From Hydractinia symbiolongicarpus (lineage: Eukaryota > Cnidaria > Hydrozoa > Anthoathecata > Hydractiniidae): a stretch of 64,000 bases of DNA. The translations under genes were made by a program, and so were the position numbers. A model generated the notes under the pieces. It was not told where the DNA came from. It was given only the letters and a program-made list of their open reading frames with translations, and did not search any database. Within the stretch, counting starts at the first letter, position 1. Each line of letters opens with the position of its first letter. The stretch lies in NCBI RefSeq assembly GCF_029227915.1, contig NC_079885.1, forward strand, positions 8,060,001 through 8,124,000, written 5' to 3'. Of the stretch, positions 1 to 12,098 are shown in pieces.

Positions 1-49
1 ATCAGAACTTAAATTCTTAAAAAATACCGTATACAAAGTCTTAAGTCGA

Positions 50-3000
50 TTAAATGTTAACTTCCAACATGGTACCTCCGCTTCTACGTGATTTTTCCGC
101 GGCAAAGACAAGACGGTGGCCCCTTAAACTATCTTCAGCACCCGACTCTATGACTAAAGGATTGTCTAAAGCGACAGCTTTTACAAAAGCTTTCATAAGA
201 TGGTAATCAGCGAAACCATGTCCCGTCATTCTGGTTGGCTCTTTTGGCGATGTCGATACGTATTCCGACGTTTGTTCACTTCTGAAATCAAACAATCTAA
301 AACCTTTTGCATCGCATTCAATTTCTCCGTGAGTTCCCATTATTTGGATTTTGCGTACACATACTTCCTTCGTGAACGCCGACATTGTAAATGTTGCATA
401 CCTACCTCCATCGAACTCCATGTTTACTGTTTGGTAATCACAAACGTCATTATCAGAGTCGTACACGCATTTGCCGTACGGACCATTTCGTAAAGCATTC
501 GTTAGGTTCTCCACCGTGGGATCCTCGCACACTGTATAACAAAATCGATCAGGACCATGCTCTTTTACACAGTCAATATAACGTCGTACAGCCGAGTAAG
601 GGCATGAACGTTCGATTTTACAATCTAAACACCGACTACTAGCGTCTGACGGCTTATTATCGGAGTTAAAATGCGTCAAAGCGCCAAACGATTGTATCTT
701 GCGACATTTAATATCACCCAAAAAGTATTTGATCAAGTCAAAATCGTGACAAGATTTTGCCATTAACGATCCGCTCTCTTGCAGTTCTTGCTTCCAATTT
801 CCACGAACAAAAGAATGGGCAAAATGCCACCAACCGACGGGTTCCAGGTGGTGAATACCAACCACCTTTCCTAAATACAAAAAAAGAAAACTACATGTGA
901 ACAAATGCAAAGTAACTTTAAGGTATACAAATGAACTCGTTTGTAAGGCTAAAATCCCTAATTTTTTTTGATCGGATCAAAAAAATAAAACAAAGAACCA
1001 AAAAATTAGGGAGGCTAGGGTATATATAACATTGTATTCGTTCTTATTATTCATATTTTTACTTACCTATAGCTCCATCTGTTATCAACTTTTTCACAGT
1101 CATATACTCGTTTGTGTACCGCAACACGTGACCCAAACATAACATGACGCCGTTTCTTTTCGCTGCTCCCACCATCTCTTTGCACTCCTCCTCCGTGGGA
1201 GCCATTGGTTTTTCACACAAAATATGGTAACCTAACTCAGCAAAAACTAAGCATGGACCATGATGCATATCGTCCAACGTTGCTATAACAACAGCGTCGG
1301 CAAATTTTTCTCTTGAGGCAGCCTAAATACAATAGATGCGATACATATTGAAAATACCAGGAAAAAATATTAGGAAATATAAAACACGTCACCCAAGAGA
1401 CGACAAGTGCAGCTTTGGGAATCATGCTCTATTTGTTGATTTTATGTCGGGATTACCAAATTTGGAACGCCACGCTCCCAATTTAGCATTGAAAGTCAAA
1501 GAAATTGCCATCATGTTCCGTTAATCAGTGTGTGTTCAAAGATTAATTATTTGCTAAATTAAATTTCGCGATTTTTCACTGCTTTTACGAAAAGTCTCTA
1601 CAGGAACATTACAATAGGTACCATTAGCGAAAATAAATCTCCGTTAAAATTTACGACAATTTTCACAGTTATATTTGCGACATATTTTTGCCTGATCTGC
1701 AATTCTCCTAAGCATCCTATCATATTGTATACGATTTGCGACATGTATATTTTCGCTAGATCTGCAATTCTCCTAAGCACGGTATCATTTTGCAAATGAT
1801 TTGCGACAATTTATCTCCGCAAAAAATCCAAGCAATATTCATTCGTAATTTTTTTTGCGATAATTAATCTTGTTACGATAGCAAGTATCGATAATTTAGT
1901 TAACAATGCTCACATCACTTTCCATTTAACAAATTATTTCTGCTACCATACATTCCATTTTATAATGTGTGTTTTATTCAAATATGTCATTTTTTGATTC
2001 TTCTAGCTAAGGATTATCTTTCAGAACATTCCAAATCAGAAAAAAGTGTTTTTATCGAGAAATAAAAAATTTTCGACTTTTTTCCGACTATTTCTTGTTT
2101 GTTTGTGATCAATTTCCTAATTGTTGTATCACCCTTCTTCTCTATCCCTGCGCCATGTTCGTTCACAGAAAGATGGTTGATTTGTTTATTTGCAGTTGGA
2201 TCTTTTAAAAAACTTAATTTAATTTTCATGCACCTAAGGATTTGCGAAAAAGATGGTCTCTCACAAAAGTTTATGCCTTAAATGTTGTGGGTTCTTTTCT
2301 CGCAAAAAATTTCTACTCTACTCTACTCGGCAAACGCGTTTTGCGCAATGAACAGACCAGCGCACTTTGCTCGCAGGTTCAATATTTTTTTTCGAAAAGT
2401 TTTTCACAAAGAAATATTTCAGCAAGACTCATTCTGGATGAAAACATGACCAAGGCTGGAGAAGATAAAAATTCTAGATATATCTATATGTTTGAGTCTG
2501 TAAATTACATACATGCCGGAAAAATAGCAATCAGGTTGACTTTCGTGCAAGTCACTAAAGTCGAAAACCAACAGGCGTTCCGTAGCCCTTTTAAGTGTAA
2601 TTAAGCGAGCTCAGCAGAATACAAATCTTAACCGTTACTTCCACTACCATAATACTCACCTCTTTCCAAGTAGTAAACACATTTTGGTCTTCTATTGAAA
2701 ATCGCTTCTGGAACGAAAACCTTCGAACATCTTTAGGTTCGGCGACACCAACAACCTTCAAGCGGGAAGGGAAGTCCTTGGCGTACTGAGAATACATATT
2801 TCCCCGCATACCTATGTAAGAGACTATCAATCGAACAATGTACCATCCAATCGAAGAAATTAATAACATAAACGCCCTAAAGTGCAATACGCGCCCCATA
2901 TTTTAAACGCCCATATTTTATAAGCCCCTCTTACATGGAAAGCAATCGAAAGAATAGATTGATAAAGATTTAATTTTTTTTAAAACCCATTTATAAGATA

Positions 3001-4764
3001 AAATCTTTTTTTTTTTTGTTTACTGAAAAATATTGAGAAGTTTCTATACAACGTTTCTCTTGTTTCTCATCTACTATGTCTATCAAAAAACTCTGCTATT
3101 TGTAGTAACTGTAGTTAAATTTTGTATTACCTACCGCCATTTCTCTTATTTACGCGTCCTCAATTAATGCGAATAGCCTTTTTTTGAATTTTAATTAATT
3201 TATTTCTTTATTTTTTTAGCCCGATATTCTTTTAACTAATTTTTTGCGACGAAAGTCGGATTTTCCTCTAATTTATTGCGACGAAAGTCGGATTTCCTCT
3301 AATTTAGTGCGACGAAAGTCGGATTTTTCTCTAATTTAGTGCGACGAAAGTCGGATTTTTGTGTAATTTAGTTGACGAAAGTCAGATTTTCCTCTAATTA
3401 TAGCGCGAGGCAATCAGATTGGAAAAGATATTTTTATAAGTTTTAAAAAGGGGTGTACATCTTCTTCGTCTTCCATGCGTTGTTTGTTTGCGTTCTTTGT
3501 ATGGAGAACAAAAACAAACGCATAGAAAAAAAGAAAAGAATGAAAAAAAAGTATTATAAAAAAAAATGTTATTTCTTTCCCTCTAATTTAGTGCGATGAA
3601 GGTCGGATTTCCATTAATTTTTAGCGCGAAATAAAATTTTAAAAAAAGAATAATTTATTTCCTCTAATACACCTTTCCCGAATTTGTATTTTGTAAAATA
3701 TTGCGTGCATGAAAACGAGGCAAATCTTAGTAAACATTATTCGCATTCATGTAAACATGGAGGAAGACAATGCTTTGAGAGATATTTTGCTTAATAACAT
3801 TGGGGGAAAAAAGATTTAGTCTCCAATGAAACTCAAGAAAAAGCGTGGGGAAAAACAGGGAGGGAATGCCACCGTTTACGATAAAAGAAATTGAAATGCA
3901 TCGACAAAATAGTGGTAAACAAAATTATGATCAATTTCTTGCTCACTTTTCTGACTGCTAATCGCTATTACAAATACATATTCTTTTTTTAATGACAAGT
4001 ATATTTTTGAAATACATTATAAGTAGTTTCGTTATGAAACACCTGCAATCCTTTAGAAAAATACACAATAAAAGATCATTCAGAACGCATAAAAGTATCA
4101 CACTCACCAGCTGTATTTTTAATGTTTACAAAGTTTACTAAGAAGTGCCTCGTTTTCATGGCGATGATGTAATCGATAATTTAAATTCGGGAAAGGTGTA
4201 TTATTAGTGCGACCCCTAAAAATAATTATTTTTTTGGTCGCATTAAATTAGAGAATGACGGTAGTTTTAAAAAAACATCTTTCTTTCTTTCAAGAGCTTC
4301 TCTCGAAGTACTCTTGTAAAAAAAAAAAAAAAAAAAAAATCAATAGCGCTTTGGGCGATACTTCACCATGAAACAAACACGAAAAGAAAATTTGTTGTCC
4401 CATGGAAAAGTGCTTGGAACACGCAAAAAATAAACAAATAACTTCTATGCAAAAGTTAAATAAATGAAATATTAAAATTTCCATAAAAAATAAAAATGTT
4501 GCATTTTGCATTGAAAATTAATTGAGTATTCTATAAGTGCAGTGTGCAATTTACTATAAATTTTGAATGTTTAGATCAAATGAGAGAGTATAAAAAAACA
4601 ACGTTACCTGCACCAATGACTAATAAATGAACTTGTTTGTATTGTGTATCAACTTCATCGTGAACACCATGAATACTTTTCACTTCTTGTTGCCAACGTC
4701 CAACATAGGCGTGATTTTTGCAGAAATCAGTCGTATCCTCATCATCCAATTTGGATCTCTTCAT
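50..4764 (-). CDS. Gfo/Idh/MocA-family NAD(P)-dependent oxidoreductase, 4 exons, complete
   Basis: Exons on the minus strand are 4764-4608, 2811-2660, 1322-1067 and 870-50, with GT-AG borders and phases 1, 0, 1; they sum to 1386 nt (461 aa plus stop). The N-terminal Rossmann fold has the dinucleotide-binding loop GAGMRG (residues 51-56, split by intron 1), then GVAEP at the end of strand 2 and VVIATLDDMHHGP. The family's EKP motif, with the conserved lysine, lies at residues 140-142 (CEKPMA). The large last exon encodes the C-terminal alpha/beta domain with GKVVGIHHLEPVGWWHFAHS, a C-x2-C-x5-C cluster (CLDC, then CPYSA) and a conserved DYHLMKAFVKA helix. Such enzymes oxidise or reduce sugars or related polyols; the substrate cannot be read from the sequence. 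The chosen Met (4764) is the nearest in-frame start; an in-frame Met at 4797 is an alternative. No signal peptide is seen, so the enzyme is probably cytosolic. The 3' UTR runs off the left edge. Confidence 0.93.
1674..1815. repeat. Short direct repeat in oxidoreductase intron 3
   Basis: A roughly 61-66 bp unit beginning TTTGCGAC and containing GATCTGCAATTCTCCTAAGC occurs about two and a third times, with unit starts near 1674, 1735 and 1799. The surrounding 1530-1880 stretch is rich in TTTGCGAC and TTCGCGA words, as in several other intronic elements of this window. It is non-coding and lies between the second and third coding exons. Confidence 0.7.
3247..3400. repeat. ~31-bp tandem repeat (GCGACGAAAGTCGG) in oxidoreductase intron 1
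   Basis: Five copies of a 31-32 bp unit with the core GCGACGAAAGTCGGATTT followed by CTCTAATTTA start near 3247, 3278, 3309, 3341 and 3371. A further degenerate copy lies near 3592. GCGAC and GTCGG within each unit are partly self-complementary, so each unit can form a small stem. Related GGTCGCA / CTAATTTA words recur in opposite orientation at 4236-4255, linking the array to the inverted-repeat element next to it. Confidence 0.85.
3579..4255. repeat. Large imperfect inverted-repeat element in oxidoreductase intron 1
   Basis: The left arm (about 3579-3745) and right arm (about 4133-4255) are reverse complements in blocks: ACACCTTTCCCGAATTT, CATGAAAACGAGGCA and CTTAGTAAAC on the left appear inverted, in mirrored order, on the right. 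The loop is about 390 bp. It contains a 20-codon reading frame beginning MEEDNALRDI, with no recognisable protein. The layout is that of a foldback or MITE-type non-autonomous DNA transposon. No transposase and no clear target-site duplication were found. Confidence 0.7.
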
Positions 4765-4797
4765 TCTACTTCTATGAAAAGGGTTACCATAAATCAA

Positions 4798-6662
4798 TCA
4801 GTCATTAGTAAATCAATCAATAAATACATAAATGAGACAAGGCTGATATACAAGGTACGCTGAAATAGTAACCTTGGATAAAATAATAAATCTTTTACGT
4901 GTTGTCGTTGAAAATAGTTTCTTGTACTGTCAGCTCTCGTATGGCATGGTATTAAAAACAAAATATGCGCATGCGCAAAATATATACCGAAGTGAAAACA
5001 CAAAAAACGACATAAACGCTTTTTCGTTTCCCAAGATATCTTGTTTCTTACCCTGATTACCTGATTTTACAAAAATTGATTGGGTATTAAAGCAATACAG
5101 TGGGAGGCCGCTAAGCTGGGTACTGAATAAGTTGAATTTTTTTATGCGAGAAAAACTTCTTGTCCCCTAAAAATTGCCTTGTTCACTCAAATTAAAACGC
5201 CTTGCTTAACCATGAATGTCCTAGTTAACTGTCGCAAATCAAACAATCGCACTGAAACAGTTGGGCTCCTGTATTTTTTTTACTCATTAAATTGATGTTT
5301 ATGGTGAGAAGAAAAACACAGAGAAAACCTTTTCGCGTCGTCACACACATAAATATTTTGCGCGTCGTCACATGACATTTAATCAAATAACCAATACATC
5401 TTTAACCTTGCTTAGTCTTTCAACAAAACTTTTTTTTAAAATTTATTAATTGTTTTCCAGCAAGTTCCTTGTCAATTTATTAACTCACTTTTTTAATCTG
5501 TTCAAAATATCACAAGTTGGTAATTTAAAGGACAAAAAATATGCAGCCTCCGCTGAGAATCCAAACACACATATTAACAGTACCACTAAATTACTTCAAA
5601 TAATTTGCACACTTATTCGCCAACAACACTGCAGCTACGTTCAATATATCAAACTTTTCATTTATTTAAGAATCCACATGTTGACAAAAGTAAACCATTT
5701 ATTGTTGTTCTAAACATCCATGTCCGAATATCACGCATTTAAACTTGTTTATCTTTTAAATATAATAATCCAAAGACCTGGTTCTTATTAGTTCATATTG
5801 CATGAGAACATGATAAGGTATTGGGACATACATCGTGACTTAAATTTCATAACATTGTGTTAATTCTTAATATTATGAGAATTTGATCCCAACCTTTTTA
5901 CTACCCTCCTAGATTAAACATATGGGGTGCAGAGAATTTCGCTAATAATCGCACTCCATTGAAAAACTACATCATTAGTTAAGAGAAAATAACATTTGGA
6001 ATTAGTAGTATTACTGTATCATTAATAAACCTTTATATTCTTATCTTACTGTTATGGAGTCGTGATATAGTGTACAGCAGAGAATGGAGGATAAAGGAGT
6101 CTGCTATACAAATAAACACCAGGATTGTTGAAGTGGATCAATAAGAGAAAGTAATGAGAAATTTCGAAAACATATTTGCATGGAGACGCGAAAAAAAGTG
6201 GCTAATCAACAAGTTAAACAGTTTATTCTTGTAAAATATGATTGAGCTCATTTTCGGCAAAAGATTTTGATTTCAAGTTATCCTGGCAAAAAATGCCTTG
6301 CCCTATTTTGATCAATTCGCAGAAAATTTTTTTGACCTCTCAAATCACGGACATGACCTTTCAGAAATGAGAAGAGATGATGATAACCAGTTTGACACAA
6401 CTTTCTATGGAAAGCGCAAGTAACCCAAAAGTTATAATTTGCATAGTAACTGGTGCCTATGGCAATTAACCAAATATGCTTTCAGCTACATGTTGATACC
6501 GTAATCATTTCCCTATCTGACATATATTAGAGAAAATTCTTAACTGGGAAAAAAAAGTCAGTTCACAATAAATAAAGTTTTGTTTACCCCTTTCTTTTGC
6601 TAAACTACAAGAGATTGTTGACTTAAAATGAAAAAAACTTCCAAATATGGCTATATTTCACA
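4798..6662. other. Intergenic stretch between oxidoreductase and NCOA5 array; no gene recognised
   Basis: AT-rich sequence holding the 5' flank of the oxidoreductase gene and the flank of the left-most repeat unit. An open frame at 5450-5713 (plus, 87 aa) has no recognisable domain, no convincing splice context and low-complexity composition, so it is not called as a gene. No RNA gene or mobile element was recognised. Confidence 0.5.
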
Positions 6663-8221
6663 TTTCTTGTCTTTTGTGAAAATTTTGCAGATGCCTATTT
6701 TGTGAGACTTTGGTGGATAGCTATATTTCTTATATTTTGTGAAAGTTTGTACAGATGACTATATTTGTTGTACTTCACACGACTTTTTGCAGACGGCTAT
6801 ATTTCTAGTGTTTCACGACACTTGCAGAAGGATATATTTGTTGCATTATTCTCTTATTCTTTGCAAAAAGCAAATTTTACAGGTTGTACTAGGCTGTATC
6901 AGTAATCAATAAATTAAATACAGCAAAATTAAATTAGCTTACTCGCCACAAAAATATTAATTTTCTTAACTTGAAATAACTTGTGTAAAGTCATATAATC
7001 AGGACCCATTTGCAATGTTTCTGACGTGTTTAAAAGCGATGTTAAAAAATGTGAAACCTTTTACTTCTTCCTTATCGTGAAAATTTATTCTGTAAACTGG
7101 GTGGGATAGTAAAATTAATTACACGAAATTTGCAGCTTTTTTGCCTGAAAGGAATAATTTTGCCCTGCAGAAATACCAACCCTTGACTTACTAGTGACAT
7201 GTCTTTAAAACAACTCTAAAGTCTCAAATATCTTAAGTTTCCACACTTAAAAATTAATTTTACCTTTTTCACTGCCATCTACTTCAGTTAACCAACACCA
7301 GGTATAACCACCGCTGCAACTTCTTCAGACAACTAAAAGTAAGGATAGCACAACATGAAAACCAAACCTAACATTTTTTAAATGAACAACATGAGATTCT
7401 ATAACAAATCTTTTTTACTCATTTTAGGAGTTCCACAACCCGTTAATAAGATAGAACCCTTAAAAATTTTAACTTTGTAAACAACAGTCAACATACAACA
7501 ATGCAGACACATTTCTATTTTTACTTTACAAAATAAAACTTAAATGATATTCCAAAATCCCTATTTTATACCAAAAAGTCAAATCTCATTTTTTAATTCA
7601 CACAGACAACAACTTATAGCCGTTGTGATTTCAACAGCAAAACAATATTAAAAACATATTACATATTTGTAGCATTTGGGCTTTGTAACAGTTTTCAATT
7701 GTTGCAATTTCCGTGCCTAATATTATTACTACGTCAACATGAAACTGTTTTTAAAACCACATTAAAAATTTGCACATCCAAACCTGTGACGTATTTACAT
7801 AGGATAAATGAATACATATAAAAATTGCTTTTTTGGTTTCTGGTCAACGGTGTCCATAACTAGTATAAATCCAAAAAAACCTGATTGAACTAGAAACGAG
7901 TTAGCAGGAACATTACTGTTATTGCGCAGCAAAAAAAAAATTGAAAAACCGCATAGCTACTGTCTGAGAAAACAGAAAAAAATTGCCAAAAAAAGGGCAA
8001 TAAAAACTTTCGGCTAGGTTAAAAGGTTAAAAACATACCATACAATTCAAAATGATAGCACCAGAAAAGTCAGATTGCACGATCATCAAAAAGAAAACTT
8101 CGGTAAAAGTTCTTTCTTGTAGCTTGTAAAAAAAAGAAAACAAAATTTCGATAAAAACAAATCCACTTGACTGTTGAAACGGGGTAACACAAAAGTTGTC
8201 ATACTAACCATCAAAAAAAAA

Positions 8222-8235
8222 TGCTGACGTCAGCA
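8222..8235. promoter_or_regulatory. Perfect Maf-type palindrome (CRE-type MARE), unit A
   Basis: The 14-bp palindrome TGCTGACGTCAGCA is exactly the CRE-type Maf recognition element consensus and contains the CREB/ATF core TGACGTCA. A chance exact match is unlikely in 64 kb of AT-rich DNA. It lies about 1.1 kb downstream (in gene sense) of the exon-6 stop of copy A; about 80 bp to its right on the plus strand is ACATGGCGGTAGGT. Function is unproven. Confidence 0.6.
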
Positions 8236-9354
8236 CATGTAAAACTCTTGCTTGTTAGTGTGTTGGTCACTTTCACTGATTCTTAATTTTCTTAAATATG
8301 GATTTAATAAATACATGGCGGTAGGTGTTTTTTTTGACCAATGACATTCAGAGCTCTTTAGAACAAACTGATACACAGGAGACTTCAAAAGAATATCATG
8401 AGCATGTTTTTAACTGATCGCATTGATTTCAATACTCTTCTTCTCTTCTTCACCCCCAAGATAGGCCGGAGCAAATTTTTGACTTGTTCCTCTTTTATTG
8501 ATTGAACTACAAAGTCGCAAAATATTTCACTTTGTCTTTATTTTTAGTTGAAATAACTCAACAGAACTTTTTTATTTATTATTTTTATTAAGAACATATC
8601 TCTCTAATTAATTACACTCCAAAAAAGTAAACTTCTGCCATTAACAGGCAAAGTTTCTGCACAGACTGCTTTAATGTAAACATTCCCATGTGTCTTGTTA
8701 CACCAGTATCAGTATTATTAGGCACATTTGAGCAATTTCTCTTTGTAAATTCAGCTGAATTCACCATGGGTTACCAAGTTTGTGTGCTAAGTGATTTAGA
8801 AATCCATTTTCTGTTGATTTGACATGAGAAAAATGACATTGCCTAAATAATAGACACCTCTAATTAGCAGACAATAGTAGCTAATTGCGCTGAAGATGTC
8901 CATTAGTTGACGAGAAGATTGTATTTAATTTTTATTTACTCATAGTTTTTTACGATTTGAATTTACTGAAGTTACAAATCTATTTTTGAAAAAACTGCAT
9001 AAAATCAAAAAGTGCTCAAAAGCACCTGAGTATTATGAAATTTAGTTCTAAAAGCAGGATGACCTGGAGCCAGAAATTTATTAAATTATATCACTTTTTG
9101 TAAAGTCGTATACATATAATTATATTCAACTGAGCATACCAAAAATACTATTTACAAAAAAATAAAAACAAATCAGTTCTCAAATATGCTTTTTTTACTC
9201 AGTAAACAAGAAAAGTTCTCCATAAACTCCAAAAATTCGGTACAAGTAAAACAAGACTTCTATTTTCTCTTTCTGATCCTTTTTACCCCTTCTTGTTTGT
9301 GATTTTGCATGTCATAATTTCTGCAAACAAATATAACAGTTTCATCTAACTTGT

Positions 9355-12098
9355 CTATCTGTACGAATGCTGTTGCTGATTGTAATATTGTGACGCTCGT
9401 GTACCATCATGTTCACCTCTCGATGAATTTCCTTGAGAATATGGAGGGTAATTCATATCAGAAGCAGAAGTGTTATTTGACAGCTGCTCCGACTGTCCAC
9501 CTTGTGCTAGTGCACCATTCTCATCATTCTTTCTCAAACCTGAAATATTTTTGTTAACAAGGTAAAATATAATACACAAGGCAAGTAAAAAAACCAACAA
9601 CTAAACAAAACAAAAAAGGTCAAAGGTACAACTTTATGAATTTGTAAGCTGTGTTTTTAAAAAACAAACGATCATCTGCTTTTATTATTTTCCATTTCAA
9701 TCTATTCTTGAGTTAAATACAGCTGAACTTTTTTTACCTGCTTCTCTTTGCTCTTTTTCTCTTTTTAGCTTTTCAATCATAGCATTGAGTTCATCGGTTG
9801 ACATGGCTTTTTCTCTAGCCGGTGGTACTCCACCTACAGGTGGATTATGAGAGGGAGGTGGTGGGTATGCCCTATCATAAACAGGGTCATACGCACCTGG
9901 AGGTGGCCCTCGAAAAGGTTCACGCAAAACTTTTAAATATGTATCAAAATTTCTTGCCACAAAAGATATTGCATCATCGAGTGGCATATTTCGATGTTCT
10001 GTTAAAAAAGAAGGTAAAACAAAAACATATTCAAAATCACCACCGGATAAAAAAAATTTTCACAAAACTTAAAATAAAAATAAACCCAAACCTTGTCGAG
10101 CGCCATGAAGTATGTTCAGTGTACATGAACGATGAATCGCATTTTGCGCAGATACAACAATCACATAAAGTGTTCCAGCACGAGTAATACGATCAATTAC
10201 TTCTGCCACTGGCAAATCAATGGGAGGATAACCTATGTTACAAACCAGTCCAATACTACGCAGCCGAGCTTCAACTTCCTCTGCATAACGGCTAAAAGGA
10301 GTGGAGTAAAACAAACATACCGTCCACCTACATTTGTGGTCAAACTTCCAAGATGATGGTACAAACACACACACAAAAACACATGCTTAAATAAACATCC
10401 CAGGTACGATCAAATTTCCAATATGCAAATACATGTTTATTTTTGCCCAGGAACATATTAGCTAAGAGTATTGGTCCAAAATTTAAAACAGGTCAAAAGC
10501 ATTCCAGTTTTTATATTTTTGTTTACAGAACATTGAAAAACCTAAGCACTATTATGTAGTTATTCGTTTTGTTGTTTTTAAGACTTCCGTGAAGTGGAAT
10601 GGAATTTGGAATTTTGGAATTTCTAAGATCTGAAAATTTTTCCTATTAAGAAAAATAAATATATTTTTTGCTAGTTATTTGCATTCTGTATTTGTCAATA
10701 AGAACAACTGAAAATTAATGCTGCAACTTTTCTCCACAAATTTTAAGTAGCCAATTTCTTATCATCTTTTAGAATGGAATATGTAAAAAATTGTTTAAAT
10801 TATTATTTATTTATGTTGTTTATGGTTTATTTGTGGTACAAATAGTTGTAACACCCTTTGCAACTGCCTATCTAATTTCTGCTTAGGGTTACTGCCTATC
10901 TTTTATTTACTGAATTTTTATATACTTTATGCTGCACAGTATTTAAACTTATACAGTTAGAAGGCTGGTTTTATACAGCATGTCATTATTGTGCATAGTC
11001 CCAGCCCTGTTCCCACATAAAAACAAAGTTGCTGTACACTTTAACAGAAAGACAAATATTTCAGAATGGTGGATAATCTACTACTATATTGAGCTAATCA
11101 ATAAGAAATATATAATAACACCCGAGCAATAAATTGCTCATCCAAGGTTACAATTTAGACTGGGCGAGCAATCTGAATAAATATAGAATAAGTTTTTAAA
11201 TGCATATTATATCACAAGTCTTTTTTATCTATTTTTTTTTATCTTTTATTATATATTTTTGTTTTTCTTACTGTAAATAATAAGAAAGATAACATTGATT
11301 TCCATGTGAGATGAATTGATTTTGCTCAGCCAGACTAACTTTTTGTGGAATTGGGGGAGCAATTAATGGCTCAGCTAGTTTCTCCTTTTTCAGAATTGGG
11401 CGAGCCTTTGCTTGAGTGATCGCTCTCCCCTTATTGATAGGCCTGCTATATCAGATAATATGAAACAGACCTTTCATAAACTTTTGAAAAAAATTTCTGA
11501 AATTTTCTTAAAACGCATATTACTTAAATAAAAATGCCTTTACCTTTCCTCCTTAGATAAAGAGATGATTTCACAGTCTGTTGACGGCCTAAAGCGTTAT
11601 GGAGGTGGTCTATGATCATCGTATGATCTACCGTATGGGTTACTTCTCGGTGGAAATTCCCTGCCACCATATGGAGGTGGGTAACCATCATCGTGAGGAT
11701 GTGGTGCATATCCTCTACCAGGTGGAAAATCTCTCTGAGGATCATAGGCACCATATCTGTATAAACATATGGTAATTAAATTATCAAATTTTTTCACTGA
11801 GATGTTTTTTGGCTAGTTATTTTACACAATCTTTGTATGAACTTTCTTATGCATTTTTATTGCGTGTTGGCATACCTTCCAAATGGATCATCTTTCCTAT
11901 AAAGTTCTTCGTATCTTGACATTGGTGACAAAGATCGACCATAATTTGAGCCGCTGTGAATGGGAGAGCGTGAACGCCTTCTAGGGGATCGTTTGCCTAT
12001 ATGCATCATGTTTTCAGGCACGACTTCTTCTTTTGGGGGAGGAGCTTCAAATTTGTCTTTCTCCTGAGCTTTGCGTCTCATTCCAGCCAAATTTACAT
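9355..12098 (-). pseudogene. NCOA5-like exons 2-6, copy A (nonsense codon in exon 3)
   Basis: Exons at 12098-11876, 11756-11544, 10291-10092, 9998-9738 and 9539-9355 correspond one-to-one to exons 2-6 of the intact gene at 26881-30483, with splice sites kept. There is no exon 1 or RRM nearby. Exon 3 has TAA at 11597-11599 where the intact copy has CAA (Gln225), placed just before the anticodon-binding-like domain. Exon 5 is in frame, unlike copies B and C. Exon 6 has one visible replacement (TRASQYY for TRAPQYY). It is a truncated duplicate; as a stand-alone unit it has no evident promoter or start. It could still be read as an alternative 3' end by very long splicing from exon 1. Confidence 0.85.

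Noticed and set aside
5450-5713. 87-codon plus-strand frame near the left edge of the array
   Set aside because: Low-complexity, no domain, no supporting splice or start context; treated as chance.
9822-10187. Plus-strand open frame of 121 codons, also present in each of the other units
   Set aside because: It is antisense to NCOA5-like exons 5 and 4, with no recognisable domain; the minus frame has the conserved protein.
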